Shown piece by piece: positions 16,090 through 23,712 of a stretch of DNA of 32,550 nucleotides (positions are counted from its first letter, which is position 1; every line of letters starts with the position of its first letter). Both the position numbers and the translations under genes were made by a program. The notes beneath the pieces are model-generated. The model searched no databases. It had not been told where the DNA came from and worked only from the letters and a program-made list of their open reading frames with translations. Source of the DNA: Saprospirales bacterium (GTDB lineage Bacteria; Bacteroidota; Bacteroidia; Chitinophagales; Saprospiraceae); the NCBI GenBank assembly GCA_016703765.1, contig JADJBL010000038.1, positions 1-32,550 of the forward strand, in the 5' to 3' direction.

Positions 16090-16500
16090 CTACTCATTTC
16101 TAGCATCCGGCTTTTCTAACACTGAAAGGGCTCTAATCAAGGCTTTATTGGCTGCTCTGCACTCTATTAATTCGTCTTTAAGTTTCTGTAATTCCTGAAG
16201 AAGATTGTGCACTTGGCCTTCATCCAATTCCTCGGGCACAATTGTCCCGTTCCAATCTGTCACCTGGGCCTTGAAAAAGAACTCTGGGTTTATACCCTTA
16301 GTGTTAAGGTGTATAAGTGCTTTGCGGATCCTCTTACTCCTGAACTCTTCCATGTTTTCCCAGGTTGAAATACGAGCTTGGTTTGGTGTCTTAAGGAACC
16401 CAGCATCATGCATGAAAATAGCAAACTCCTTTTGCGTCATCACTAATTTATCTTCTCGAACTTGCTTTAGCCTTTCTCCAAAATCTACTTTCTTAGTCAT
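16090..16500 (-). CDS. XRE-type helix-turn-helix protein with C-terminal coiled coil
   Basis: A 136-residue protein from ATG 16500. Residues 6-75 resemble a lambda-repressor-like domain: 'FGERLKQVREDKLVMTQKEFAIFMHDAGF', then the recognition-helix region 'KTPNQARISTWENM' and 'SKRIRKALIHLNTKGINPEFFF'. Residues 95-130 (VHNLLQELQKLKDELIECRAANKALIRALSVLE) form a coiled coil, which suggests dimerisation. Base composition is clearly more AT-rich than its neighbours. It is flanked on both sides by palindromic repeats, next to tRNA-Phe, which suggests acquired DNA. No toxin, integrase or phage gene accompanies it. Target unknown. Confidence 0.7.
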   Translation of the reverse strand: MTKKVDFGERLKQVREDKLVMTQKEFAIFMHDAGFLKTPNQARISTWENMEEFRSKRIRKALIHLNTKGINPEFFFKAQVTDWNGTIVPEELDEGQVHNLLQELQKLKDELIECRAANKALIRALSVLEKPDARNE

Positions 16501-16528
16501 GATTGAATCCTTTTATTGAAAATAATGA

Positions 16529-16536
16529 CAAATATA
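16529..16536 (-). promoter_or_regulatory. Bacteroidota -7 box for the XRE gene
   Basis: Minus-strand TATATTTG matches TAnnTTTG and ends 28 nt before ATG 16500. The region around it is very AT-rich. Confidence 0.45.
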
Positions 16537-16587
16537 CGAAAAACATTCTTTTTAAAAGATAAAAAGATAATTTATAAAAAATTTATC

Positions 16588-16721
16588 GCTCGTGAGGGTC
16601 TCCGACCCGAAATGCCCATCCTACAAGTCTCCTGACTTGTGTCCCGTCAAAAAACTATCAAAAGCATATGCAAGTCAGAGACTTGCAGACATTTTGTTTC
16701 GGGTCGGAGACCCTCACGAGC
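16588..16721. repeat. Inverted-repeat element with perfect 25-bp ends
   Basis: The ends 16588-16612 and 16697-16721 are exact reverse complements (outer bases GCTCGTGAGGGTCTCCG). Inside are two related hairpins, ACAAGTC-TCCT-GACTTGT (16623-16640) and GCAAGTC-AGA-GACTTGC (16670-16686). No coding sequence is present. It resembles a MITE-like or REP-like palindromic unit, unrelated to the one at 15725. Confidence 0.8.
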
Positions 16722-16830
16722 AAGTGATTTATACGTTTACATCCATAAAATCCGCGAAATCAAGTAATCCGATTAATCAGCGGTCAACCGGCATTTTACT
16801 TCTTCCTACCTTCTACAAGTTGTTGAATTA

Positions 16831-16861
16831 TGCAAATTGAAAACTTAACTTTCAATTTGCA
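16831..16861. promoter_or_regulatory. 12-bp perfect palindrome upstream of the MFS gene
   Basis: TGCAAATTGAAA (16831-16842) and TTTCAATTTGCA (16850-16861) are exact inverted repeats with a 7-nt loop, 108 nt before the MFS start. It could be an operator or an mRNA hairpin. No T tract follows in the plus direction. Confidence 0.5.
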
Positions 16862-16968
16862 TGGCTCGCCTCTTTTCATCCCAATCCCCCATCAAACCAA
16901 AAGTCGGGCTGTGTATTTTCAAATCTTTCCCTATTTTTCCACACCCTTTCGAAAACCTCGTCACCCGC

Positions 16969-18213
16969 ATGAAAAACGAAAAATCAAACCTCGTCATCTA
17001 CTCCACCGTCGCCGTGGCGGCGCTGGGCTATTTTGTCGATATCTACGACCTGCTGCTGTTCAGCATCATCCGCGTGGAGAGCCTCAAATCCATCGGCGTG
17101 ACCGACCCGCTGGACATCCAAAACACGGGGCTTTCGCTGCTCAACTGGCAGATGGCGGGGATGCTAATCGGCGGCATCGCCTGGGGGGTGCTGGGCGACA
17201 AAAAAGGCCGGCTCTCCGTTTTGTTCGGCTCCATTATCCTGTACTCCCTGGCCAATCTCGCCAATGGCATGGTGCAGACCGTGGGCCAATACCAGGTGCT
17301 GCGCTTCATCGCGGGCATCGGCCTGGCAGGCGAGCTGGGCGCGGGCATTACGCTGGTGAGCGAGATCATGTCCAAGGAGAAACGGGGGTACGGCACCACC
17401 CTGGTCGCCACCATCGGCATCCTCGGGGCGATAATGGCATACTTCGTGAGCCAATATTGGGACTGGCGCACCGCCTACTTCGTGGGCGGCGGATTGGGGC
17501 TGGCCCTGCTCGTCCTCCGGATTTCGGTCTTCGAGTCGGGCATGTTCAAAAGCCTCCGGGAAAGCAGTGTTAAAAGGGGCAATTTCCTCCAGCTTTTCAC
17601 CCGCCGCGACCTCTTTTCCCGATACATCAAATGCATCCTCGTGGGCTTGCCGACTTGGTTCGTGGTGGGCATCCTCGTGACGCTGGCGCCCGAATTCAGC
17701 AAAAATTTCGGCATGACGGACGCAGTGACCACCGGCGGCAAGGCCATCATGTGGTGTTACACCGGCCTCACGCTGGGCGACCTTTCGAGCGGCTTGCTGA
17801 GCCAATACCTGAAGAGCCGGAAAAAGGCGCTGCTGGCCTTTCACCTGTTCTCCCTGGGCACCATCCTGTTTTACCTCACTTCGGGCAATATCAGCCAGGA
17901 TTTCTTCTACTTCAAGATCTTCCTCATCGGCTTCGGGGTGGGCTACTGGGCAGTGTTTGTCACGATTGCAGCCGAAAATTTCGGCACCAACATGCGGGCC
18001 ACGGTGACCACCACGGTGCCCAACTTCGCGCGCGGGGCCCTGGTGCCCATCACGATGTTCTTCAAGTCGCTGGCGCCTTCCCTGGGCATCATTTCGAGCG
18101 CCTATATCGTAGGTGGGGTATGTATCGCCATAGCGCTCACCGTGCTGTATTTCCTTCCGGAAACATACGGCAGGGACCTCGACTTCCTCGAACAGGAGGG
18201 CTCGCATCTCTGA
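16969..18213 (+). CDS. MFS transporter, metabolite:H+ symporter type
   Basis: A 414-residue 12-TM inner-membrane carrier. ATG 16969 (MKNEKSNLVIYS) is chosen because the first TM helix follows directly; the frame upstream to 16861 encodes no plausible protein. The MFS loop 2-3 signature is 'WGVLGDKKGRLSVLFG'; 'RFIAGIGLAGELGAGITLVSE' in TM4-5 resembles sugar/organic-acid symporters. TM1 carries acidic residues (YFVDIYDLLLF), as in the aromatic-acid and shikimate groups. C-terminal 'LYFLPETYGRDLDF' matches the PETxG motif of the sugar-porter/AAHS clans. Substrate is unknown. It appears monocistronic, with AT-rich DNA and a palindrome upstream and a T9SS gene downstream after 114 nt. Confidence 0.85.
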   Translation: MKNEKSNLVIYSTVAVAALGYFVDIYDLLLFSIIRVESLKSIGVTDPLDIQNTGLSLLNWQMAGMLIGGIAWGVLGDKKGRLSVLFGSIILYSLANLANGMVQTVGQYQVLRFIAGIGLAGELGAGITLVSEIMSKEKRGYGTTLVATIGILGAIMAYFVSQYWDWRTAYFVGGGLGLALLVLRISVFESGMFKSLRESSVKRGNFLQLFTRRDLFSRYIKCILVGLPTWFVVGILVTLAPEFSKNFGMTDAVTTGGKAIMWCYTGLTLGDLSSGLLSQYLKSRKKALLAFHLFSLGTILFYLTSGNISQDFFYFKIFLIGFGVGYWAVFVTIAAENFGTNMRATVTTTVPNFARGALVPITMFFKSLAPSLGIISSAYIVGGVCIAIALTVLYFLPETYGRDLDFLEQEGSHL

Positions 18214-18270
18214 AGAATTATACAGTAGCAGTCATTCCGGCTTATATTTTGTATTCTTCGGGCTTGCAAG

Positions 18271-18302
18271 TTGTTTTTTTTGCCTATTTTCCGATAACTT
18301 TC
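18271..18302 (+). promoter_or_regulatory. Probable promoter of the T9SS cargo gene
   Basis: TTG (18271-18273), a 21-nt spacer, then TAACTTTC (18295-18302), one base off TAnnTTTG. ATG follows 25 nt later. Confidence 0.45.
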
Positions 18303-18327
18303 GAAAAATTCGAGAAATAGCTGGCCT

Positions 18328-20064
18328 ATGAAAAATTTGTTTACACCCATTATCTTTCTGTTAATCAGCGCATTCGCCCCGCTCGACTATTTGCAGGCCC
18401 AATGCTCCCCCGGCAACGCCCAGACCGACCTGAAGGTCAACAACGTCAAGGCGCGGCTTCGGAATACGGGCGATATCTGGTGGGATGGCACCACTGGTAT
18501 GTACGTCGTACCTTATACCGAGACCAGCAATGTGTCGGCCCTGTTCACCGGCGCGCTCTGGCTGAGCGGCTATACTCCCGGCGGCGCCCTTCGCCTGGCG
18601 GCGCCCACTTACGGGGCTCAGTTCAGCCAGTTCGACTACTGGCCGGGACCGCTCTCTCCGAGCACCGGTGAGGTGACGACGGCAGAATGTAACAACTGGA
18701 ACAAGTTTTTCCAGGTCAACCGCACGGAGATCAATGCCTTTCAAAATGACTTCGCAGACAACGGCGTGCTCGACGACCCGATCCCCCCGTCCATCCTTGG
18801 TTGGCCGGCAAAGGGAAACCCCTTTTTCGCGCAGGTCAACGGCTACGACCTTCCCTTCGGTGAGGAAATGGCCCCCTATTACGACCGAAACGAAAACGAC
18901 AAATATGAGCCCCATCTGGGAGATGTGCCGCTGCTCAAGGGCGATGTGTCCATCTGGTGGGTGTACAATGATAACGGCAATTTCCACGCAGACTCCGGCG
19001 GCGAGCCCCTCAAAATGGAGATCCAGGCCAACGCCTTTTCCTACAACACGCAGGACGACCCGGATAGCGCCTATATCGACAACTCCACCTTCTACGAATT
19101 CAAACTCAAATACCGGGGCGACCAGCCCCTGGCCAACGCCTATTTCAGCCTCTGGGTCGATCCCGATCTGGGCTGCTATCAGGACGACTACATCGGCTGC
19201 CTGCCCGATCACAACATGGCCTTCGTGTACAACGGCGATACCTTCGACGAAACCTGCGTGGGCATCAACGGCTACGGGAGCGAAATCCCCGTGCTGGGCA
19301 TGAAGGTCATCAAGCCCTTCTCCTACCTGGACAACGACAACGTGGAGCAGGTGCTTCCCTTCTCCTCCTTTACCTATTACCTCAACGCGGGAGGAGCTTT
19401 GGGAATACCTTATTCGGATCCCGACTTGCCAAACGAATACTACAACTACATGACCGGGAAATGGCGCGACGGCACCCCCTTCTCCAAAGGAGGCAACGGC
19501 TATAATCCCGGCGCGCCCGCCTATCCGTATGCCTTCGACAACTCGGACAACAACGGCCAGGCCTGGACGGAATGCACCATCACCGGCGACCCAGACGATC
19601 GCCGCTTCCTCATGAACTTCGGGCCGATCAACGTCTTCCCGGGCGAGGAATACGAGTTCGTCTACGCGGTCATGTTTTGGCCCAACCAACCCTACCCCTG
19701 TCCCGATCTGGAAAACTATGTCGAAGACGGCGACTCTCTCGTGGCTTTCTACAATTGGGTTTCGGAGGAAATCAATAACATCCCTCAACCCTCCGGTGTA
19801 TCGCAAGCGCCGTTTGAACAATCGCTCATCAAGGTATTCCCCAATCCCATGGATCAGGGGAGCTGGTTTTACGTCAAAGGAGACCGGGCGCCCATCCGCG
19901 ACCTGACGCTGACCAATATCGAGGGGCAGGTGGTGCGGCGCTATGAAAACGTGCAACAAACCTCCCTCCTCATGGAGCGAAACGGATTGCCCAGCGGCGC
20001 CTATTTCTATCAAGCCCTGCTCGAGGATGGAACTGTAAGTACCGGGAAGTTAATCCTCCAATAA
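18328..20064 (+). CDS. Large secreted protein with type IX secretion C-terminal domain
   Basis: A 578-residue exported protein from ATG 18328. The signal peptide is MKNLFTPIIFLLISAFAP...LQAQ. The mature N-terminus begins with a Cys-containing segment and 'NNVKARLRNTGDIWWDG', which recurs in Bacteroidota surface proteins. The middle is rich in Asp, Tyr, Gly and Asn with many short loops. 'DRNENDKYEPHLGDVPLLKGD' resembles a calcium-binding, dockerin-like turn. The last 80 residues, from 'IKVFPNPMDQGSWFYVKG' through 'LTLTNIEGQVVRRYENV' to 'SGAYFYQALLEDGTVSTGKLILQ', are a typical T9SS type A sorting domain, so the protein is sent across the outer membrane and anchored or released there. Enzymatic activity is not predicted. 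A GTTGAAAA array starts 5 nt after the stop. Confidence 0.88.
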   Translation: MKNLFTPIIFLLISAFAPLDYLQAQCSPGNAQTDLKVNNVKARLRNTGDIWWDGTTGMYVVPYTETSNVSALFTGALWLSGYTPGGALRLAAPTYGAQFSQFDYWPGPLSPSTGEVTTAECNNWNKFFQVNRTEINAFQNDFADNGVLDDPIPPSILGWPAKGNPFFAQVNGYDLPFGEEMAPYYDRNENDKYEPHLGDVPLLKGDVSIWWVYNDNGNFHADSGGEPLKMEIQANAFSYNTQDDPDSAYIDNSTFYEFKLKYRGDQPLANAYFSLWVDPDLGCYQDDYIGCLPDHNMAFVYNGDTFDETCVGINGYGSEIPVLGMKVIKPFSYLDNDNVEQVLPFSSFTYYLNAGGALGIPYSDPDLPNEYYNYMTGKWRDGTPFSKGGNGYNPGAPAYPYAFDNSDNNGQAWTECTITGDPDDRRFLMNFGPINVFPGEEYEFVYAVMFWPNQPYPCPDLENYVEDGDSLVAFYNWVSEEINNIPQPSGVSQAPFEQSLIKVFPNPMDQGSWFYVKGDRAPIRDLTLTNIEGQVVRRYENVQQTSLLMERNGLPSGAYFYQALLEDGTVSTGKLILQ

Positions 20065-20068
20065 AAAA

Positions 20069-20175
20069 GTTGAAAAGTTGAAAGGTTGAAAAGTTGAAAA
20101 GTTGAAAAGTTGAAAAGTTGAAAAGTTGAAAAGTTGAAAAGTTGATTAAACTTTAAACTATTCAACTTTTCAACT
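20069..20175. repeat. Inverted GTTGAAAA array after the T9SS gene
   Basis: Nine 8-bp units (one variant, GTTGAAAG) at 20069-20140 plus a decayed tenth. After a short AT spacer, 20161-20175 (TTCAACTTTTCAACT) is the exact reverse complement of about two units. It can form hairpins of shifting register and may act as terminator or as an mRNA 3'-end structure. The alkyltransferase starts 10 nt later. Confidence 0.9.
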
Positions 20176-20184
20176 CACATAGAA

Positions 20185-20675
20185 ATGGAATCTAAAGCTT
20201 ATTACAACTCCCCCATCGGCATTCTGGAAGTCGTGGCGACGCTCCGGGGCATCCGCAGTTTGAAGAAAGTGGAGCGGAGGGGGAAGGACACGGACCCCAT
20301 GCCCGACCTGCTGGAAAACTGCATTCAGCAGTTGAAGGAGTATTTTGAGGGAAAGAGGCAGGTCTTTAACGTCGCGTTGGACTGGGCGGACGAGCCGGAG
20401 TTCCATCAGGCGGTCTGGAAGGAAGTGCTGGCGGTTCCATACGGCCATACCACTTCGTACCTGGCCATCGCCGATAAGTTGCACAATCCGAAGGCCGTGC
20501 GGGCAGTCGGCCAGGCCAATGCCCACAACCCCATCGCCATCATCGTGCCCTGCCACCGCGTCATCGCCAAATCGGGCGAGTTGCAGGGGTATTTCTACGG
20601 TCTCGACATCAAGCGGCAGCTGCTGGAGTTGGAGAATCCGATGAGCTTTGCCAGGCAGGGGAGTTGTTTAAATAA
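20185..20675 (+). CDS. ogt: Methylated-DNA--protein-cysteine methyltransferase
   Basis: A suicide repair protein that takes alkyl groups from O6-alkylguanine. The start is ATG 20185. The C-terminal methyltransferase domain has 'FHQAVWKEVLAVPYGHTTSY', 'RAVGQANAHNPIAI' and the active-site motif 'IVPCHRVI' with Cys123, then 'GYFYGLDIKRQLLELE'. As written, the frame runs on to 20874 across the kynureninase start and translates nonsense after 'MSFARQG'. Adding one G to the G4 run 20658-20661 gives '...ARQGELFK' and TAA at 20673-20675, the usual end of this family (163 residues). The kynureninase ATG is then 3 nt downstream, so the two would form an operon. Ada-type regulatory domains are absent. 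Confidence 0.87.
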
Positions 20676-20678
20676 AGT

Positions 20679-22034
20679 ATGGAAAACACCCAAACATACG
20701 CCCGGCAACAAGACCAGGCAGATCCCCTGCGCCATTTCCGCGACCAGTTTCACATTCCGCAACACGAGGGAAAGGACGTGCGCTATTTCTGCGGCAATTC
20801 GCTCGGATTGCAGCCCAGGGGCGTGGAGCGGGCGCTGCTCGACGAATTGGAGCAGTGGCGCAGCCACGGAGTAGAGGGGCACTTTCGGGGAAAGATGCCC
20901 TGGATGCCTTACCACCAATTCCTTTCCGAACAAACTGCCCATATCGCCGGGGCGAAGCCCGAAGAGGTGGTCGTCATGAACACCCTCACGACGAACCTGC
21001 ACCTCATGATGGTCAGCTTTTACCGGCCTCAGGGCTCGCGTTTCAAGATCATCATGGAGGCGGGCGCTTTCCCCTCCGACCAATATGCCGTAGAAAGCCA
21101 GGTGCGCTACCACGGCCTGGACCCCGCGACGGCCATCGTGGAGATCGCGCCCAGGGCGGGCGAGGACACGCTGCGCACGGAGGACATCGTTCGCCGGATC
21201 GAGGAGGAAGGACCTTCCACGGCCCTGGTGATGTTTGGCGGAGTAAATTATTACACCGGGCAGTTTTTCGACCTGCCGGCCATCGTGGAGGCGGGACACC
21301 GGGCCGGGGCGCTGGTCGGGTTCGACCTGGCGCATGCCGCGGGGAACCTGCCTTTGCAATTGCACGATTGGGGGGCCGATTTTGCCGTATGGTGCAGTTA
21401 TAAGTATCTGAACTCCGGTCCCGGCGGGCCCGGCGGGGTGTTCGTGCACGAGCGCCACGGCGCCAATCCCGATCTGCCCCGCTTCGCGGGGTGGTGGGGC
21501 TACGATGAGGGCAGCCGTTTTCTCATGCAAAAAGGGTTCCGGCCCATGCAGGGAGCGGCCGGCTGGCAGTTGAGCAACGCGCAGATCTTTTCCTTCGCCG
21601 CCCACAAGGTCAGCCTCGACCTGTTTATGGAGGCCGGTATGAAAAACCTGCGCGAAAAGAGTTTGAAGCTGACCGCCTATCTGGAGTTCATCATCGCCGA
21701 CCTCAACAGCCGGGGGCATCATTACAAGATTATCACCCCGAACGACCCGGCGCAGAGGGGATGCCAGTTGTCGCTCCAAACCGGTCCGGACGGCAAAAAA
21801 CTCTTCGACCACCTGACGCAACACGGCTTCATCTGCGACTGGCGCGAACCGGATGTGATCCGCCTGGCGCCCGTGCCGATGTACAACCGGTTTGAGGAGG
21901 TGTGGGAATTGGGGCGATGCGTTATTAAAGAGATTAAAACGGCCTACGGAAAAATTAACATTGACCTTCCTCAGGCAGTTGAACGATTTGCAACTGACTC
22001 TGTCGAACACGAAAAATCGCTATCTTTATGGTAG
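20679..22034 (+). CDS. kynU: Kynureninase
   Basis: A PLP enzyme that cleaves kynurenine or 3-hydroxykynurenine to anthranilate or 3-hydroxyanthranilate plus alanine. In 451 residues it shows 'YFCGNSLGLQP' near the N-terminus, 'MNTLTTNLHLMMVSFYRP', the PLP aspartate D216 in 'VGFDLAHAAGN' and the Schiff-base Lys242 in 'WCSYKYLNSGPGG'. 'RFAGWWGYDEGSRFLM' and 'GFRPMQGAAGWQLSNAQI' are diagnostic. The expected C-terminus is near 'RCVIKEI'; the last 30 residues (KTAYGKINIDLP...SLW) form an unusual extension that runs up to the sigma-factor start. A cyclase of the kynurenine-formamidase superfamily lies 6.5 kb away; no tryptophan dioxygenase is in the window. Confidence 0.93.
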   Translation: MENTQTYARQQDQADPLRHFRDQFHIPQHEGKDVRYFCGNSLGLQPRGVERALLDELEQWRSHGVEGHFRGKMPWMPYHQFLSEQTAHIAGAKPEEVVVMNTLTTNLHLMMVSFYRPQGSRFKIIMEAGAFPSDQYAVESQVRYHGLDPATAIVEIAPRAGEDTLRTEDIVRRIEEEGPSTALVMFGGVNYYTGQFFDLPAIVEAGHRAGALVGFDLAHAAGNLPLQLHDWGADFAVWCSYKYLNSGPGGPGGVFVHERHGANPDLPRFAGWWGYDEGSRFLMQKGFRPMQGAAGWQLSNAQIFSFAAHKVSLDLFMEAGMKNLREKSLKLTAYLEFIIADLNSRGHHYKIITPNDPAQRGCQLSLQTGPDGKKLFDHLTQHGFICDWREPDVIRLAPVPMYNRFEEVWELGRCVIKEIKTAYGKINIDLPQAVERFATDSVEHEKSLSLW

Positions 22035-22036
22035 GC

Positions 22037-22618
22037 ATGGAAAACGGCATACTAACCCAGGAAGAAAAGGACCGTATTTTCAGGGAAGAATTCCTTCCCC
22101 AGATCGACGCATTGTACAACTTTGCGTTCCACCTGACCTACGACGACGAAGACTCCAACGACCTGGTGCAGGATACGTATCTCAAGGCATTCCGCTTCAT
22201 CGATAGCTACAAGGAGGGGACGAACGCCAAGGCATGGCTGTTCAAGATCCTGAAAAACGCCTTCATCAACGAATACCGGAAAAAGAACAAGCAGCCCACT
22301 AAGGTGGACTACGAGGATATCGTCGCCTATCAGGACGAGGACGATTCCAACTTTTCCAGCTACATGGACTTGCGCGAGGAGATGTTCCAAAATATGATGG
22401 GCGACGAAGTGACCACGGCGATCAACTCGCTGCCTGTAGACTTCCGCACCGTGATCCTTTTGTGCGACATCGAGGGATTTACGTACGATGAAATTTCCAA
22501 GATCATCGATATTCCAATCGGCACCGTGCGCTCGCGATTGCACAGGGCCCGGAATATGCTCAAAGAAACGCTGAAAGAGTATGCCGAAAAACTCGGCTAC
22601 CAGGATAACCGTTCCTAA
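22037..22618 (+). CDS. ECF-type RNA polymerase sigma factor
   Basis: A 193-residue group-4 sigma factor. Region 2 covers about residues 15-90: 'FLPQIDALYNFAFHLTYDDEDSNDLVQDTYLKAFRFI' and 'KAWLFKILKNAFINEYRKKNK'. Region 4 is at about 130-185: 'INSLPVDFRTVILLCDIEGFTYDEISKIIDIPIGTVRSRLHRAR'. The acidic spacer between them is typical. ATG 22037 is preferred from the usual N-terminus 'MENGILTQEEK' (2 nt after the kynureninase stop); ATG 22028 would overlap that stop. A TATCTTTA sequence just upstream (22021-22028) might be a -7 box inside the kynureninase end. The anti-sigma-like gene lies 228 nt downstream, separated by a hairpin element. Confidence 0.9.
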   Translation: MENGILTQEEKDRIFREEFLPQIDALYNFAFHLTYDDEDSNDLVQDTYLKAFRFIDSYKEGTNAKAWLFKILKNAFINEYRKKNKQPTKVDYEDIVAYQDEDDSNFSSYMDLREEMFQNMMGDEVTTAINSLPVDFRTVILLCDIEGFTYDEISKIIDIPIGTVRSRLHRARNMLKETLKEYAEKLGYQDNRS

Positions 22619-22701
22619 TTTTTAACCTCTGCCTGAAGGCCATTGCGGATTTGCATGGTCAAACTTCGATTATGATCCTTTTATCCCACATATTAAACCT
22701 C

Positions 22702-22784
22702 GTGGAGGGTACATCAACCGCCTCGCACCAGCTCGCTCCCCTTAGGTGGGGCAGCGTGGGTGGCGGTTGTTTTACCCCCTCCAC
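22702..22784. repeat. Imperfect inverted-repeat element in the sigma/anti-sigma spacer
   Basis: GTGGAGGGT...CAACCGCC (22702-22722) faces GGCGGTTG...ACCCCCTCCAC (22762-22784), with an inner hairpin around 22735-22753 (GCTCCCC/GGGGCAG type). It fills a third of the 228-nt spacer. It resembles a small palindromic mobile unit and could also attenuate read-through from the sigma gene. Confidence 0.65.
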
Positions 22785-22846
22785 AGGCGTACCGGATAAA
22801 AGGCCTTGCAACGTTGTGGTCCGGTGGGCAAAAAAGTGAATGAAAC

Positions 22847-23089
22847 ATGAGAATTTCGCAGAACCAACAGGATTTTTACCGCCTAATGAACCTTTACCTG
22901 GACAATGAGCTTTCAAACGAAGACGAAAACAAGCTACTCCAGGAGTTGCGATCCAATCCAAACTACATGGATTTTTTAAGTAAGGAAAGAACGTTCCGCG
23001 AATTCATAAAAAGCAGGGTTCAACGCAGAAAAGTCTCCCCCGCGTTGATCGACTCCATAAAAGAAAAGATCGGGATAGCTCCGGTCTGA
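22847..23089 (+). CDS. Small anti-sigma-like protein without zinc ligands
   Basis: An 80-residue cytoplasmic protein from ATG 22847. 'DFYRLMNLYLDNELSNEDENKLLQELRSNPNYMDFL' matches the 'YLDGELspeE...hLxxCpxC' layout of anti-sigma zinc-finger domains, but it holds no Cys and no His, so the HxxxCxxC zinc site is missing. Its second half 'KSRVQRRKVSPALIDSIKEKIG' is basic and helical. There is no TM segment. Its place after an ECF sigma gene suggests that it binds and holds that sigma factor. This role is inferred from layout and context. Confidence 0.65.
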   Translation: MRISQNQQDFYRLMNLYLDNELSNEDENKLLQELRSNPNYMDFLSKERTFREFIKSRVQRRKVSPALIDSIKEKIGIAPV

Positions 23090-23142
23090 TAAGCGCTCCA
23101 CCCTCCCCACACCATATTCACCACCCTCGAAAACGGTAAGCC

Positions 23143-23712
23143 TTGAACAAGCTGCGCTCTTATTTTGCCATGTTTTTTGTCCCGAGCCTGCTGTTGTGTG
23201 GAAGTCCCCTCCCCGCGCAGGCGCCCGAACTGTCGGAAGATTTCCAGACAAAACTCCGGTTTATGCGGGCAGAGATTCTCTTACCCCTGGACAGCGATTA
23301 CCACATGCGAAGCCAACGACCCGACGAATTTCAGCCCTTCGACCTGGGCATGGAATCGCGAAAGGAAAAAATGGAGATCCTTTACGTGGCCTACCCTCAG
23401 CTCGACGACTACTGGGCCGCGAACTATCCGCATATCCTCGCCGCGCGCACGGCAGCGCATACCGCCAGCAACGCAGAAGACTCTTACATGACGCAGTTAT
23501 CGCTGGGAAAAAAAGAGTTGAAGGCATTTAATGCCGACTGGGGCGTGGAATACGTGTATAGTCCGAAAAGCCAGGTCACGGCACACCGATACGGCAAGCT
23601 GCTCGTGCTCTATAAAGAGGGCCGGGGCGCCCTGCTGATCTTTTTCTTCTTCGACGATCCGGATAATGAGGCGATTGATTCGAGGTATGAGGGGGTGATT
23701 TTTAACGGATGA
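23143..23712 (+). CDS. Exported protein of unknown function
   Basis: A 189-residue protein. TTG 23143 is chosen because it supplies the positive n-region (NKLRSYF) of a signal peptide ending near LPAQA; the first ATG (23170) would cut that region off. The mature part is mixed alpha/beta: 'DFQTKLRFMRAEILLPLDSDYHM', 'KMEILYVAYPQLDDYWAANYPHI', then 'VEYVYSPKSQVTAHRYGKLLVLYKEGRG' and 'LLIFFFFDDPDNEAID', like a compact domain with a beta-sheet end. It starts 53 nt after the anti-sigma-like gene and may belong to the same transcription unit. Its stop overlaps that of the next minus-strand gene by 11 nt (after frame repair). No family recognised. Confidence 0.68.
   Translation: MNKLRSYFAMFFVPSLLLCGSPLPAQAPELSEDFQTKLRFMRAEILLPLDSDYHMRSQRPDEFQPFDLGMESRKEKMEILYVAYPQLDDYWAANYPHILAARTAAHTASNAEDSYMTQLSLGKKELKAFNADWGVEYVYSPKSQVTAHRYGKLLVLYKEGRGALLIFFFFDDPDNEAIDSRYEGVIFNG

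Larger units (their letters stand above)
16501..16968. other. Gene-free stretch between the XRE regulator and the MFS gene
   Basis: It contains the XRE -7 box (16529-16536), a 134-nt inverted-repeat element (16588-16721) and a 12-bp palindrome (16831-16861). Frames open here, including the one extending the MFS gene back to 16861, have no protein-like content. In 16722-16830 nothing specific is seen. Confidence 0.65.

Noticed and set aside
20676..20874. Alkyltransferase fused to a new C-terminal domain
   Set aside because: The extra 66 residues are an out-of-frame reading of the kynureninase start; one G restores the normal end.
22651..22839. Small plus-strand open frame in the sigma/anti-sigma spacer
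   Set aside because: It translates the inverted-repeat element and has no start signal or protein-like composition.
23497..23701. Long form of the small minus-strand gene reaching into the exported gene
   Set aside because: It would be antisense to a well-formed gene; a single base at a run of eight gives a natural end at 23702.
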